Notes under the pieces: generated by a model
Seen by the model: only the letters and a program-made list of their open reading frames with translations
Database searches by the model: none
What the model was told of the DNA's origin: nothing
Made by a program: the position numbers and the translations under genes
Part shown: piece after piece, positions 1 through 5,036 of the stretch
How the letters are laid out: every line of letters starts with the position of its first letter
How positions within the stretch are numbered: position 1 is the stretch's first letter
Origin: Caryophanales bacterium UBA6985
GTDB taxonomy: Bacteria > Bacillota_I > Bacilli_A > RF39 > UBA660
Length of the DNA stretch: 5,036 nucleotides
Assembly (NCBI GenBank): GCA_002450035.1
Contig: DJYF01000051.1
Coordinates: 1 to 5,036, forward strand
Direction: 5' to 3'

Positions 1-639
1 TGAACGGAATACAGCTTTAATAGCACCCATTAGTTGTTCTTTAGGATCACTTGGGAAATCAGTTCCTATCTTAACTTTATATTCTGCTTTAAATTCATTA
101 GCTAATTCTTTTAAATCATCAGCAGTTAACTCAACGTCTTGTTTAACTCCACGTTTTTCTTTCATTTTATCTATTAACTCTTCAAAGTATTTCTTTCCAA
201 CTTCCATAACTACGTCAGAATACATTTGAATGAATCTTCTATAGCAATCCCATGCCCATCTTGGATTACCTGATTTTTCTGCTAGTACTTCTACTACAGT
301 TTCATTTAAACCTAAGTTTAAAATTGTATCCATCATACCTGGCATACTTGCTCTAGCGCCACTTCTAACTGATACTAAAAGAGGATTTTCACTATCTCCA
401 AATTTCTTTCCAGTAATACTTTCTAGTTTACCTATATATTCCTCAATTTCTGCTTGAATAGAACTATTAATTTCTCTTCCATCCTCATAGTATTGAGTAC
501 ATGCTTCAGTAGTAATTGTGAAGCCTTGAGGAACTGGTAAACCAATGTTAGTCATTTCCGCAAGGTTGGCACCTTTACCACCTAAAAGTTCACGCATATT
601 TGCGTTACCTTCACTAAATAAATATACATATTTATGCAT
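1..639 (-). CDS. ppdK: Pyruvate, phosphate dikinase (PPDK), N-terminal 213 codons; runs off the left edge
   Basis: PPDK is a cytoplasmic enzyme that interconverts pyruvate + ATP + phosphate and phosphoenolpyruvate + AMP + PPi; in fermentative bacteria it often works in glycolysis with PPi. My translation is open from the ATG at 639-637 to the window edge with no frameshift. It opens [21 protein letters not shown], and the nucleotide-binding motif [12 protein letters not shown] falls at residues 18-29 with Lys22. [16 protein letters not shown] falls at 90-105 with Arg92. Lys22 and Arg92 match the ATP-site residue numbers known for the Clostridium symbiosum enzyme. Next come LNLGLNE and [16 protein letters not shown], also typical of PPDK. 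The family is about 870-900 residues, so the rest of the nucleotide domain, the phospho-histidine domain and the C-terminal PEP/pyruvate barrel lie outside. The start is fixed by an in-frame TGA just upstream (646-648) and AAAGGAAG 10 nt before the ATG. It appears to be its own transcription unit behind the CDF terminator. Confidence 0.96.
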   Translation of the reverse strand, partial: MHKYVYLFSEGNANMRELLGGKGANLAEMTNIGLPVPQGFTITTEACTQYYEDGREINSSIQAEIEEYIGKLESITGKKFGDSENPLLVSVRSGARASMPGMMDTILNLGLNETVVEVLAEKSGNPRWAWDCYRRFIQMYSDVVMEVGKKYFEELIDKMKEKRGVKQDVELTADDLKELANEFKAEYKVKIGTDFPSDPKEQLMGAIKAVFRS

Positions 640-649
640 ATAACATCAT

Positions 650-679
650 CTTCCTTTCTAACACTATTTTAGTATAACA
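650..679 (-). promoter_or_regulatory. ppdK promoter (extended -10) and Shine-Dalgarno
   Basis: On the minus strand TG-T-TATACT spans 679-671, an extended -10 with five of six consensus bases. The predicted transcript start is near 664-663, giving a leader of about 25 nt. AAAGGAAG (657-650) serves as Shine-Dalgarno 10 nt before the ATG. No good -35 is seen: 17 bp upstream lies the pyrimidine tract of the preceding terminator. Assigned by motif only. Confidence 0.55.
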
Positions 680-690
680 TAAAATATTAC

Positions 691-728
691 TAAGAAGAAA
701 AAAAGAAATAATATTTTATTTCTTTTTT
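691..728 (-). terminator. Intrinsic terminator of the CDF transporter gene
   Basis: A perfect 12-bp inverted repeat, AAAAAAGAAATA (699-710) against TATTTCTTTTTT (717-728), has a 6-nt loop at 711-716. In minus-strand transcription it is followed by a pyrimidine-only tract down to 693 (T-run with Cs). It begins about 36 nt after the CDF stop codon. The stem has only one G-C pair, so it would be weak by ordinary free-energy criteria. Its position between two units and its T-tract still favour a terminator. The stretch between the CDF stop and the hairpin (729-764) shows nothing else. Confidence 0.6.
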
Positions 729-764
729 ACTAATATAATTTTATAGACTATTAAATAATACTAA

Positions 765-1658
765 TTAATGATGATGGTGATGATGATGTATTGTAGTTGA
801 AACTTTACTTGAAATATTACATTCAACATCATCACACATTTCACTTTCAGTTTCTAGAATTGCGTGAGTAACATTATGTTCTTCTAACTCTTCTCTTATT
901 TCATGTTTAATCTTAGATATATCTTTACTCTTAGTTACTATATGCATTGTTGCACAGTTGTTAACTCCATCTATACTCCAAATATGAATATGATGAATAT
1001 CATCTACACCTTTAATCTCAAGTAAATGATTTCTTACTTCATCAATATCTATTTCAGGTGGTGTCTTACCCAAGAATAAATTTAATATTTCATTTAAGTT
1101 CTTTAATGAGTTAATTAGAATAAATAAGGCAACACCTATACTCATGATTGAATCTATTACTTTAATATCTGTAAATCTCATGATAATTGCACCAATTAGT
1201 ACTACTATCCAGCCAAGTACATCTTCTAACATATGTAAGTTAACAGCTTTTTGATTAATTGAATCTCCATCTTTAGTAACATATGCAGCAAGGAAGTTAA
1301 GTACAACACCAAATACAGCGAATATAATCATTCCATCGTATCTAATATCAGTTGGATTAAATAATCTATTAGTTGCACCTACAATTACAAATACAGAACC
1401 AACTAATAATATAGTAGTCGTTATTACTCCACCCAATACAGAGTATCTTAAATATCCATATGTGTATTTTTTATCGGCTTTTTTCTTACTCTTCTTTTCT
1501 AAAAAGTATGAAATTCCAATTGATGATGCATCACCTAAATCATGAACGGCATCAGATATAATTGCAATAGAGCCAGTGATTATTCCACCTACAAACTCTA
1601 GAATAGAAAATGATATATTTAAAAGAAATGCTATTAATATATTTTTATCTGTTTTCAT
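765..1658 (-). CDS. Cation diffusion facilitator (CDF) family zinc/divalent-metal exporter with natural poly-His tail
   Basis: A 297-residue inner-membrane metal/proton antiporter of the CzcD/ZitB type, expected to export Zn2+ or related divalent ions. Six hydrophobic segments lie near residues 7-27, 29-53, 72-95, 109-128, 139-160 and 166-186. The metal site is complete: SDAVHDLGD (35-43, His39/Asp43) in TM2 and HMLED (142-146, His142/Asp146) in TM5. This HD-HD pattern is usual for zinc-specific members. A lysine-rich cytoplasmic loop (55-64) follows TM2. The cytoplasmic C-terminal domain (about 200-275) carries HHIHIW (222-227) and THAILETE (264-271). The end is odd: Cys275 and Cys280, then seven histidines (291-297) up to the stop. 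The TM4-TM5 loop, where many CDFs have a His-rich stretch, is short and lacks histidine. The ATG start has AAGGAG (1669-1664) 5 nt upstream. The gene appears monocistronic. Confidence 0.95.
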   Translation of the reverse strand: MKTDKNILIAFLLNISFSILEFVGGIITGSIAIISDAVHDLGDASSIGISYFLEKKSKKKADKKYTYGYLRYSVLGGVITTTILLVGSVFVIVGATNRLFNPTDIRYDGMIIFAVFGVVLNFLAAYVTKDGDSINQKAVNLHMLEDVLGWIVVLIGAIIMRFTDIKVIDSIMSIGVALFILINSLKNLNEILNLFLGKTPPEIDIDEVRNHLLEIKGVDDIHHIHIWSIDGVNNCATMHIVTKSKDISKIKHEIREELEEHNVTHAILETESEMCDDVECNISSKVSTTIHHHHHHH

Positions 1659-1663
1659 ATTAT

Positions 1664-1686
1664 CTCCTTATAAAAAAAGTATATCA
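1664..1686 (-). promoter_or_regulatory. CDF gene promoter (extended -10) and strong Shine-Dalgarno
   Basis: On the minus strand TG-A-TATACT spans 1686-1678, an extended -10. The predicted transcript start is near 1671, so the leader would be only about 12 nt and begin almost at AAGGAG (1669-1664), which lies 5 nt before the ATG at 1658. The -35 position falls inside the terminator hairpin of the previous gene and has no clear TTGACA. The leader is too short for a metal riboswitch; no metalloregulator operator palindrome is evident. Confidence 0.5.
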
Positions 1687-1687
1687 C

Positions 1688-1718
1688 AAAAAAAGAATAA
1701 AAATTAATTTATTCTTTT
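1688..1718 (-). terminator. Intrinsic terminator of the deacetylase gene, overlapping its stop codon
   Basis: A perfect 11-bp inverted repeat, AAAAGAATAAA (1691-1701) against TTTATTCTTTT (1708-1718), has a 6-nt loop at 1702-1707. On the minus strand it ends in a run of seven T (1694-1688). The TAA stop of the deacetylase (1719-1717) shares two bases with the foot of the stem. Only one G-C pair is present, as in the terminator at 691-728. Confidence 0.65.
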
Positions 1719-3153
1719 AATTATTAAATCCATGATGTGCTTTTGGACTATTTAAATCAAGACCTTTAAATGTATAACCTTCAGATGAAAGTGTTTCAAG
1801 AATTCTTGGAAGTGCATTTAATGTAGTTTTATGTATATCATGCATAAGTACCACAGGATTATTAGTTCTATGTACTCCATTTATAACTTCAGTTACAATT
1901 CTATCTGTTCCATATCCTGCAGCATCTCCACTTGAAACATTCCAATCATAATACTCATATCCAAGATTTTGCATATAAGATGCAAGGGATCTCATTATAC
2001 CTTTTGAATAGTTTCTTGAAATTGTATTAGAAGAACCTCCTGGGAATCTAAACATATTTGATTTTGAACCAGTTTGGGCTTCTATTATACCATTCATATC
2101 ATTAAAGTCTTTAACATAGTTTTCTATACTAGAATAAACTGTTTTATAACTATGAGTATAAGAATGAACTGCTATACTATGTCCTCTTCTTGCTTCTTCT
2201 CCAATCATATAAGCATAATTAGGAAATTGATTAGTAACAAAGAACGTTGCTTTAGCATTATATCTATCTAGAATATTTAAGAACTCCATAGTATATGCAC
2301 ATGGCCCATCATCAAATGTTAAATAAACAGTTTTACCAGTTCCATCATAAGTTGTTCTTGAAGATGATGAAGGTGTATAAACTATAACTTTTCTAGTAAT
2401 AGACGCGGACATATCATCGTATGTTGCTGAATACTTTATTTCATATGTCCCATTTTTGGAAGTATCAACGCTTCCTTCGATAGCAATCAAGCTATTATCA
2501 AGTACTCTTCCACATCCATCTTTAATATTAGCTCCTTCTTCAGTATAACTACTTCCGTTTTTAATATAGATTGTAGATGAACCATTTAAAGTAATAACAG
2601 GAGGAGCTTTTTCTTTTAACTCATATAAAAGTGTTTTAGTAAAACTATTTTTGGAAGAGTCTTCTACGTATAAAGTAACTTTATCAGCTTCTTTATTAAC
2701 TATTACTTTATCAGAAATAATACCATCATAATTATCATATGCTATATAAGATATAGAATCATTTAAATTACTATTACAATAATAGTTATAAACAACGTCT
2801 GTTGGTGTTTCTATAACTGGACTAACAGAATCAACTACATTTATAGTTCTTTCTATCTCGTAGTTCTTATCATTATAAGTAACTTTATACTTTTGGGTAT
2901 ATTTTCCAAGATGATTTAAATCAATATCATCTATTGCTGTTATTTTATAGTCTTTCTTATTAACCTCTTCTTCTCCACGTAATAAACGTACTCCCTCATC
3001 TTCATAAGAAGATGAATATACATCTACATTCGAAATACTAGTACCGACTAGTTCTAAACTTACTTTTGGTTTAAAAAGATTATATAAAAGAAATGAATCA
3101 AGTAATAATATAACTAATATTAAAATAGGATATAACAATTTTCTTATATTCAT
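1717..3153 (-). CDS. Membrane-anchored polysaccharide (probably peptidoglycan) deacetylase with N-terminal Ig-like domains
   Basis: A 478-residue protein with a NodB-homology carbohydrate-esterase family 4 domain, which removes N-acetyl groups from cell-surface polysaccharide, most likely peptidoglycan GlcNAc (PgdA-like). Residues 1-6 are short and basic, and 7-27 form one hydrophobic anchor without an obvious cleavage site, so the body should be extracytoplasmic. Two Ig-like repeats of the DUF5011 kind are seen at about 31-109 (SSSYEDEGV, then ending INVVDSVSP) and 184-260 (SSYTEEGANI, ending RKVIVYTP), with a related stretch at 110-182 between them. The catalytic domain covers about 274-465 with every motif: TFDDGP 279-284 (Asp281 base, Asp282 metal), HSYTH 330-334 (His330/His334 metal), RFPGG 369-373, DWN 403-405, and LMHDI 436-440 (His438). 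It should therefore be active and metal dependent. The ATG start has GGTGA 4 nt upstream. Peptidoglycan as the substrate is inference. Confidence 0.93.
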   Translation of the reverse strand: MNIRKLLYPILILVILLLDSFLLYNLFKPKVSLELVGTSISNVDVYSSSYEDEGVRLLRGEEEVNKKDYKITAIDDIDLNHLGKYTQKYKVTYNDKNYEIERTINVVDSVSPVIETPTDVVYNYYCNSNLNDSISYIAYDNYDGIISDKVIVNKEADKVTLYVEDSSKNSFTKTLLYELKEKAPPVITLNGSSTIYIKNGSSYTEEGANIKDGCGRVLDNSLIAIEGSVDTSKNGTYEIKYSATYDDMSASITRKVIVYTPSSSSRTTYDGTGKTVYLTFDDGPCAYTMEFLNILDRYNAKATFFVTNQFPNYAYMIGEEARRGHSIAVHSYTHSYKTVYSSIENYVKDFNDMNGIIEAQTGSKSNMFRFPGGSSNTISRNYSKGIMRSLASYMQNLGYEYYDWNVSSGDAAGYGTDRIVTEVINGVHRTNNPVVLMHDIHKTTLNALPRILETLSSEGYTFKGLDLNSPKAHHGFNN

Positions 3154-3157
3154 ACTA

Positions 3158-3177
3158 TCACCAACTTCATTATAACA
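3158..3177 (-). promoter_or_regulatory. Deacetylase gene promoter: perfect extended -10 TG-T-TATAAT, and GGTGA Shine-Dalgarno
   Basis: On the minus strand TG-T-TATAAT spans 3177-3169, a perfect extended -10. The predicted start is near 3162, which would leave a leader of only about 9 nt that begins at GGTGA (3162-3158), 4 nt before the ATG. The -35 position (about 3197-3192) lies in the T-tract of the truB terminator and reads CTTTTT, so recognition would rest on the extended -10. Confidence 0.6.
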
Positions 3178-3184
3178 CTTATAT

Positions 3185-3220
3185 AAAAAGAAAAAAGATT
3201 AAGATTGTTCTTAATCCTTT
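3185..3220 (-). terminator. Intrinsic terminator of the phosphoesterase-truB operon, overlapping the truB stop codon
   Basis: Minus-strand GATTAAGA (3216-3209), a 4-nt loop ACAA (3208-3205), then TCTTAATC (3204-3197) form an 8-bp perfect stem. It can extend by one G-U and three A-U pairs (3217-3220 with 3196-3193). TTTTTTCTTTTT (3196-3185) follows. The truB TAA stop (3213-3211) lies inside the stem. This is the most conventional of the three terminators here. Confidence 0.8.
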
Positions 3221-4056
3221 ATTTTTATATACATATGATATTTATTATCATCAAGTAACTTATAAAGAGCTATATCTTCATTATTATATTTAAATAATAT
3301 ATATGGTTTATTAGATGTATAAGTAATAGATACACCATTATCAACTAATTTATTAATCTTATCTGACATGTTAACTATATCTAAATCAAGTACATCACTT
3401 AAATCTAATAACTTATAATTATTATTTCTTATATCTTCTATTGTAAAAGATGATGAAATATCAAACTTACCTTGTTTAGTTCTATTAAGAGAAGTCATGA
3501 TAGCATAGGTATTTAAGGAAGATGCAATATCTCTTATTAGGCTTCTAATATAGGTTCCTTTTGATACTAAACACCTAAACTTAACTATTGTATCATTTAT
3601 AGATAATACTTCTATATCTTTTATAGTTACTTCCTTTTTAGGTAGTTCTACTTCTAGTTTTTCCCTTGCATATTCATATAATTTTTTCCCATTTACTTTA
3701 ACTGCTGAAAAAACAGGTACTTCTTGCATATAAGTCTTTTTAAATGAATTAATTGCATTAGTAATCTCCTCATTTGATAGTTCAACTTTTTCTTCTAAAA
3801 GTACTTCTCCTTCAGTATCTATTGTATCTGTTTTTACTCCCAGTTTCATTTCAGCAATATACTCTTTATATTCACTTGTTAAGTCTAAATTAAGTTTAGT
3901 GAATTTCCCAAATGTACAGACCAACACTCCTGTTGCAATTGGATCAAGAGTACCTGTGTGGCCTATTTTTTTAGTATGAAAGATATGAACTAAATCATTT
4001 ACTACATCTCTTGATGTACAGTTCTTATCTTTATTAACTACAAGTATACCATTCAT
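3211..4056 (-). CDS. truB: tRNA pseudouridine(55) synthase TruB
   Basis: TruB isomerises U55 in the T-loop of tRNAs to pseudouridine in the cytoplasm. From the ATG at 4056 the protein has 281 residues, a little short of the usual 290-310. It opens MNGILVVNK as the family does. The catalytic motif GHTGTLDPIATGVL begins at residue 32 with the nucleophile Asp38. KEYIAEMKLG follows (active-site Tyr66), then SAVKVNGKKLYEYAR (117-131) and SKGTYIRSL (165-173, Arg171). Residues from about 225 form a divergent PUA-like tail. A GTG three codons earlier (4065) overlaps the upstream TGA as GTGA and could be the coupled start. I prefer the ATG because it matches the family N-terminus; Shine-Dalgarno evidence is weak for both. 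Oddity: the usual K-P-x-G-x-T-S stretch reads KDKNCTS (9-15), losing the Pro and Gly. It is the last gene of a two-gene operon. Confidence 0.95.
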   Translation of the reverse strand: MNGILVVNKDKNCTSRDVVNDLVHIFHTKKIGHTGTLDPIATGVLVCTFGKFTKLNLDLTSEYKEYIAEMKLGVKTDTIDTEGEVLLEEKVELSNEEITNAINSFKKTYMQEVPVFSAVKVNGKKLYEYAREKLEVELPKKEVTIKDIEVLSINDTIVKFRCLVSKGTYIRSLIRDIASSLNTYAIMTSLNRTKQGKFDISSSFTIEDIRNNNYKLLDLSDVLDLDIVNMSDKINKLVDNGVSITYTSNKPYILFKYNNEDIALYKLLDDNKYHMYIKIKD

Positions 4057-4061
4057 ATTCT

Positions 4062-4904
4062 TCACTTCGATTCATATCTTTCTTCCATTTTTCTTTTATA
4101 AAAGTTTTTCTTTTTAACTTTTACTTTACCCTTTTCATCAAATCTATATGCATCAACATATACGTATCTATCATCCATTTTTAAAACAATAAAACCTGGT
4201 TCTTGACCTACTGAATGATTCATGATGTCATCACTTAATGTTGGAGTCTTTACTCTCATATTAGATTTTTGTTTTAGTTCATGACCATGTCCTACAAGGG
4301 TAAGAAGATTATCATACTCAGGGATATAAATATTTGTTTGTTTTATTTTATGTTCCATGGATAATATTTGTCCATTCCAATCAAAGTATACTTTTTTATA
4401 TCCTAAGTCTACTAATCCTTTTTTATTTTTTATTACTTGTTGATACTCAAAGCTATCATTGAAAACACCATAGTCATGATTACCCATCAAAAGATAAGTA
4501 TTGAATTCATTTACTTCTGGATATTTTTCATCAATCATTTTCATTTGCATATCAAGTCCATATGCAGTTTTATCATACATGCCTTGAACTAAATCACCAA
4601 GATGTATACAACTTGATACACCATCTTTTATCCCAAATTCATATGCTGTATCTATATAACCCAAGTTTTCAAACATTGATCCTATGTGAGTATCAGCAAT
4701 TACTAATACTTTTTCACCGGTTGTAGTAAATGAAGGGAGTTCACTATTAGAAAATTTTATTCCTTCTTTATCTAAAAGTGTTAATACAATATTTTTCTTA
4801 AGTCCAGTTATGTTTGCTATGGTATCAATAGAGTTACCGAGGTTATACGCTTTTAGAATAAAAGTTCTTAGTTCCTCGCTGTATCTATTAATATCATGTA
4901 ACAT
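4062..4904 (-). CDS. HTH-domain calcineurin-like metallophosphoesterase, function unknown
   Basis: A 280-residue cytoplasmic protein (no signal or membrane segment) from the ATG at 4904. Residues about 20-50, with NSIDTIANITGLKKNIVLTL, look like a helix-turn-helix of the sigma-region-4/resolvase style. From about 64 onward a calcineurin-like phosphoesterase fold carries all metal ligands: DTHIG (71-75), GDLVQG (103-108), GNHD (141-144), His185 in SMEHK, and GHGH (205-208). A binuclear metal hydrolase of a phosphomonoester, phosphodiester or nucleic acid is therefore expected, but the substrate cannot be read from sequence. The tail is very basic (KVKVKKKNFYKRK, near 260-272), which suits nucleic-acid contact. 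A TTG at 4916 in the same frame would add MGDS. I prefer the ATG because GGTGA sits 4 nt before it, exactly as for the deacetylase gene. The stop abuts or overlaps truB, so the two are cotranscribed. Confidence 0.88.
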   Translation of the reverse strand: MLHDINRYSEELRTFILKAYNLGNSIDTIANITGLKKNIVLTLLDKEGIKFSNSELPSFTTTGEKVLVIADTHIGSMFENLGYIDTAYEFGIKDGVSSCIHLGDLVQGMYDKTAYGLDMQMKMIDEKYPEVNEFNTYLLMGNHDYGVFNDSFEYQQVIKNKKGLVDLGYKKVYFDWNGQILSMEHKIKQTNIYIPEYDNLLTLVGHGHELKQKSNMRVKTPTLSDDIMNHSVGQEPGFIVLKMDDRYVYVDAYRFDEKGKVKVKKKNFYKRKMEERYESK

Positions 4905-4908
4905 ACTA

Positions 4909-4939
4909 TCACCCAAGTCTTCCTATATTAAATATAACA
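4909..4939 (-). promoter_or_regulatory. Promoter (extended -10) and Shine-Dalgarno of the phosphoesterase-truB operon
   Basis: On the minus strand TG-T-TATATT spans 4939-4931, an extended -10, with a predicted start near 4924 and a leader of about 20 nt. GGTGA (4913-4909) lies 4 nt before the ATG at 4904; AGGAAG (4924-4919) is a second, more distant purine box. Further upstream, a 14-bp T6-AT-A6 palindrome (4953-4966) covers the -35 region and could act as an UP-like curved element. A second TATAAT (4974-4969) could be an alternative promoter. Confidence 0.45.
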
Positions 4940-5013
4940 TGTAATAAAATACTTTTTTATAAAAAATTATTATATTTGATAAAAATTATACATAAAAAGG
5001 AATGAGTAATTAA

Positions 5014-5036
5014 TGAAGTGAACCCTTTTTAGGACA
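5014..5036. mobile_element. Possible terminal inverted repeat of an IS3-family (IS150-group) insertion sequence, element extending right
   Basis: The last 23 bases begin TGAAGTGAACCC, then T5, and end AGGACA. From memory, IS150-group tips often have the form TGxACTGxCCCC, an A/T run, then GTTxGACA. The spacing of the TG tip, the CCC block, the homopolymer run and the terminal GACA agree. The tip faces left, so the element would continue past the window. No transposase sequence or second end is visible, and a chance match is possible. The remaining non-coding stretch 4940-5013 is AT-rich with no gene. Confidence 0.35.

Noticed and set aside
765..791. Poly-His codons as a cloned affinity tag
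   Set aside because: No linker, protease site or vector sequence surrounds it, the native stop and terminator follow, and His-rich ends suit a zinc transporter; taken as natural.
1659..1716. Metal-sensing riboswitch upstream of the CDF gene
   Set aside because: The whole intergenic gap is 58 nt, mostly used by the previous terminator and the promoter; no room for an aptamer.
2074..2271. 65-codon open frame on the plus strand
   Set aside because: It lies wholly inside and antisense to the deacetylase catalytic domain, has no Shine-Dalgarno and no recognisable protein features; an antisense shadow.
4953..4966. T6-AT-A6 palindrome as a repressor operator or terminator
   Set aside because: A simple AT-run palindrome without G-C pairs or loop is expected by chance in such AT-rich spacer; noted only as a possible curved promoter element.
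4994..5030. AAAAAGG (4994-5000) and CCTTTTT (5024-5030) as a terminator hairpin
   Set aside because: Seven-base arms with a 23-nt loop and no T-run after the stem on either strand; more simply the right arm belongs to the possible IS tip.
5001..5036. Small plus-strand gene starting at an ATG near 5002 or 5013
   Set aside because: Both frames hit stop codons within three codons (ATG AGT AAT TAA; ATG AAG TGA), so no coding sequence can be supported.
640..5036. CRISPR array, tRNA, toxin-antitoxin or defence system
   Set aside because: No spaced direct repeats, cloverleaf-like sequence or small paired genes are seen; the window is densely filled by five ordinary genes.

Overview
The window is AT-rich (roughly 30% GC or a little less by eye). 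It uses the standard bacterial code: TGA is a true stop at 4062-4064, and tryptophans are TGG. The gene set is PPDK, a single-pass anchored peptidoglycan-type deacetylase, TruB and a CDF transporter, with purine-rich Shine-Dalgarno sites. Together these suggest a low-GC, walled Bacillota-like bacterium, perhaps an uncultured gut Bacilli/Erysipelotrichia-type lineage. The placement is inference from composition and gene content, not a measured assignment.

All five protein genes lie on the minus strand, so transcription runs from high to low coordinates. From 5036 down: a possible insertion-sequence tip (5014-5036); an AT-rich promoter region (4905-5013); a two-gene operon of an HTH-metallophosphoesterase (4062-4904) and truB (3211-4056); a membrane-anchored polysaccharide deacetylase with Ig-like repeats (1717-3153); a CDF zinc/divalent-cation exporter with a seven-histidine tail (765-1658); and the first 213 codons of ppdK (1-639), which runs off the left edge.

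The genes do not form one pathway. They are four adjacent transcription units: RNA modification plus an unknown phosphoesterase, cell-wall modification, metal efflux, and pyruvate/PEP interconversion. The junctions are very compact. An intrinsic terminator of the upstream unit lies right before an extended -10 promoter (TGn-TATAmT type) of the next, and two of the three terminators include the stop codon of the gene they end. No tRNA, rRNA, CRISPR array, riboswitch or defence system is visible.

I do not see a convincing new biological system. The points most worth a second look are the natural poly-His tail of the CDF protein, the HTH-phosphoesterase coupled to truB, the nearly GC-free terminator stems, the repeated extended -10 architecture, and the possible IS end at the right edge.
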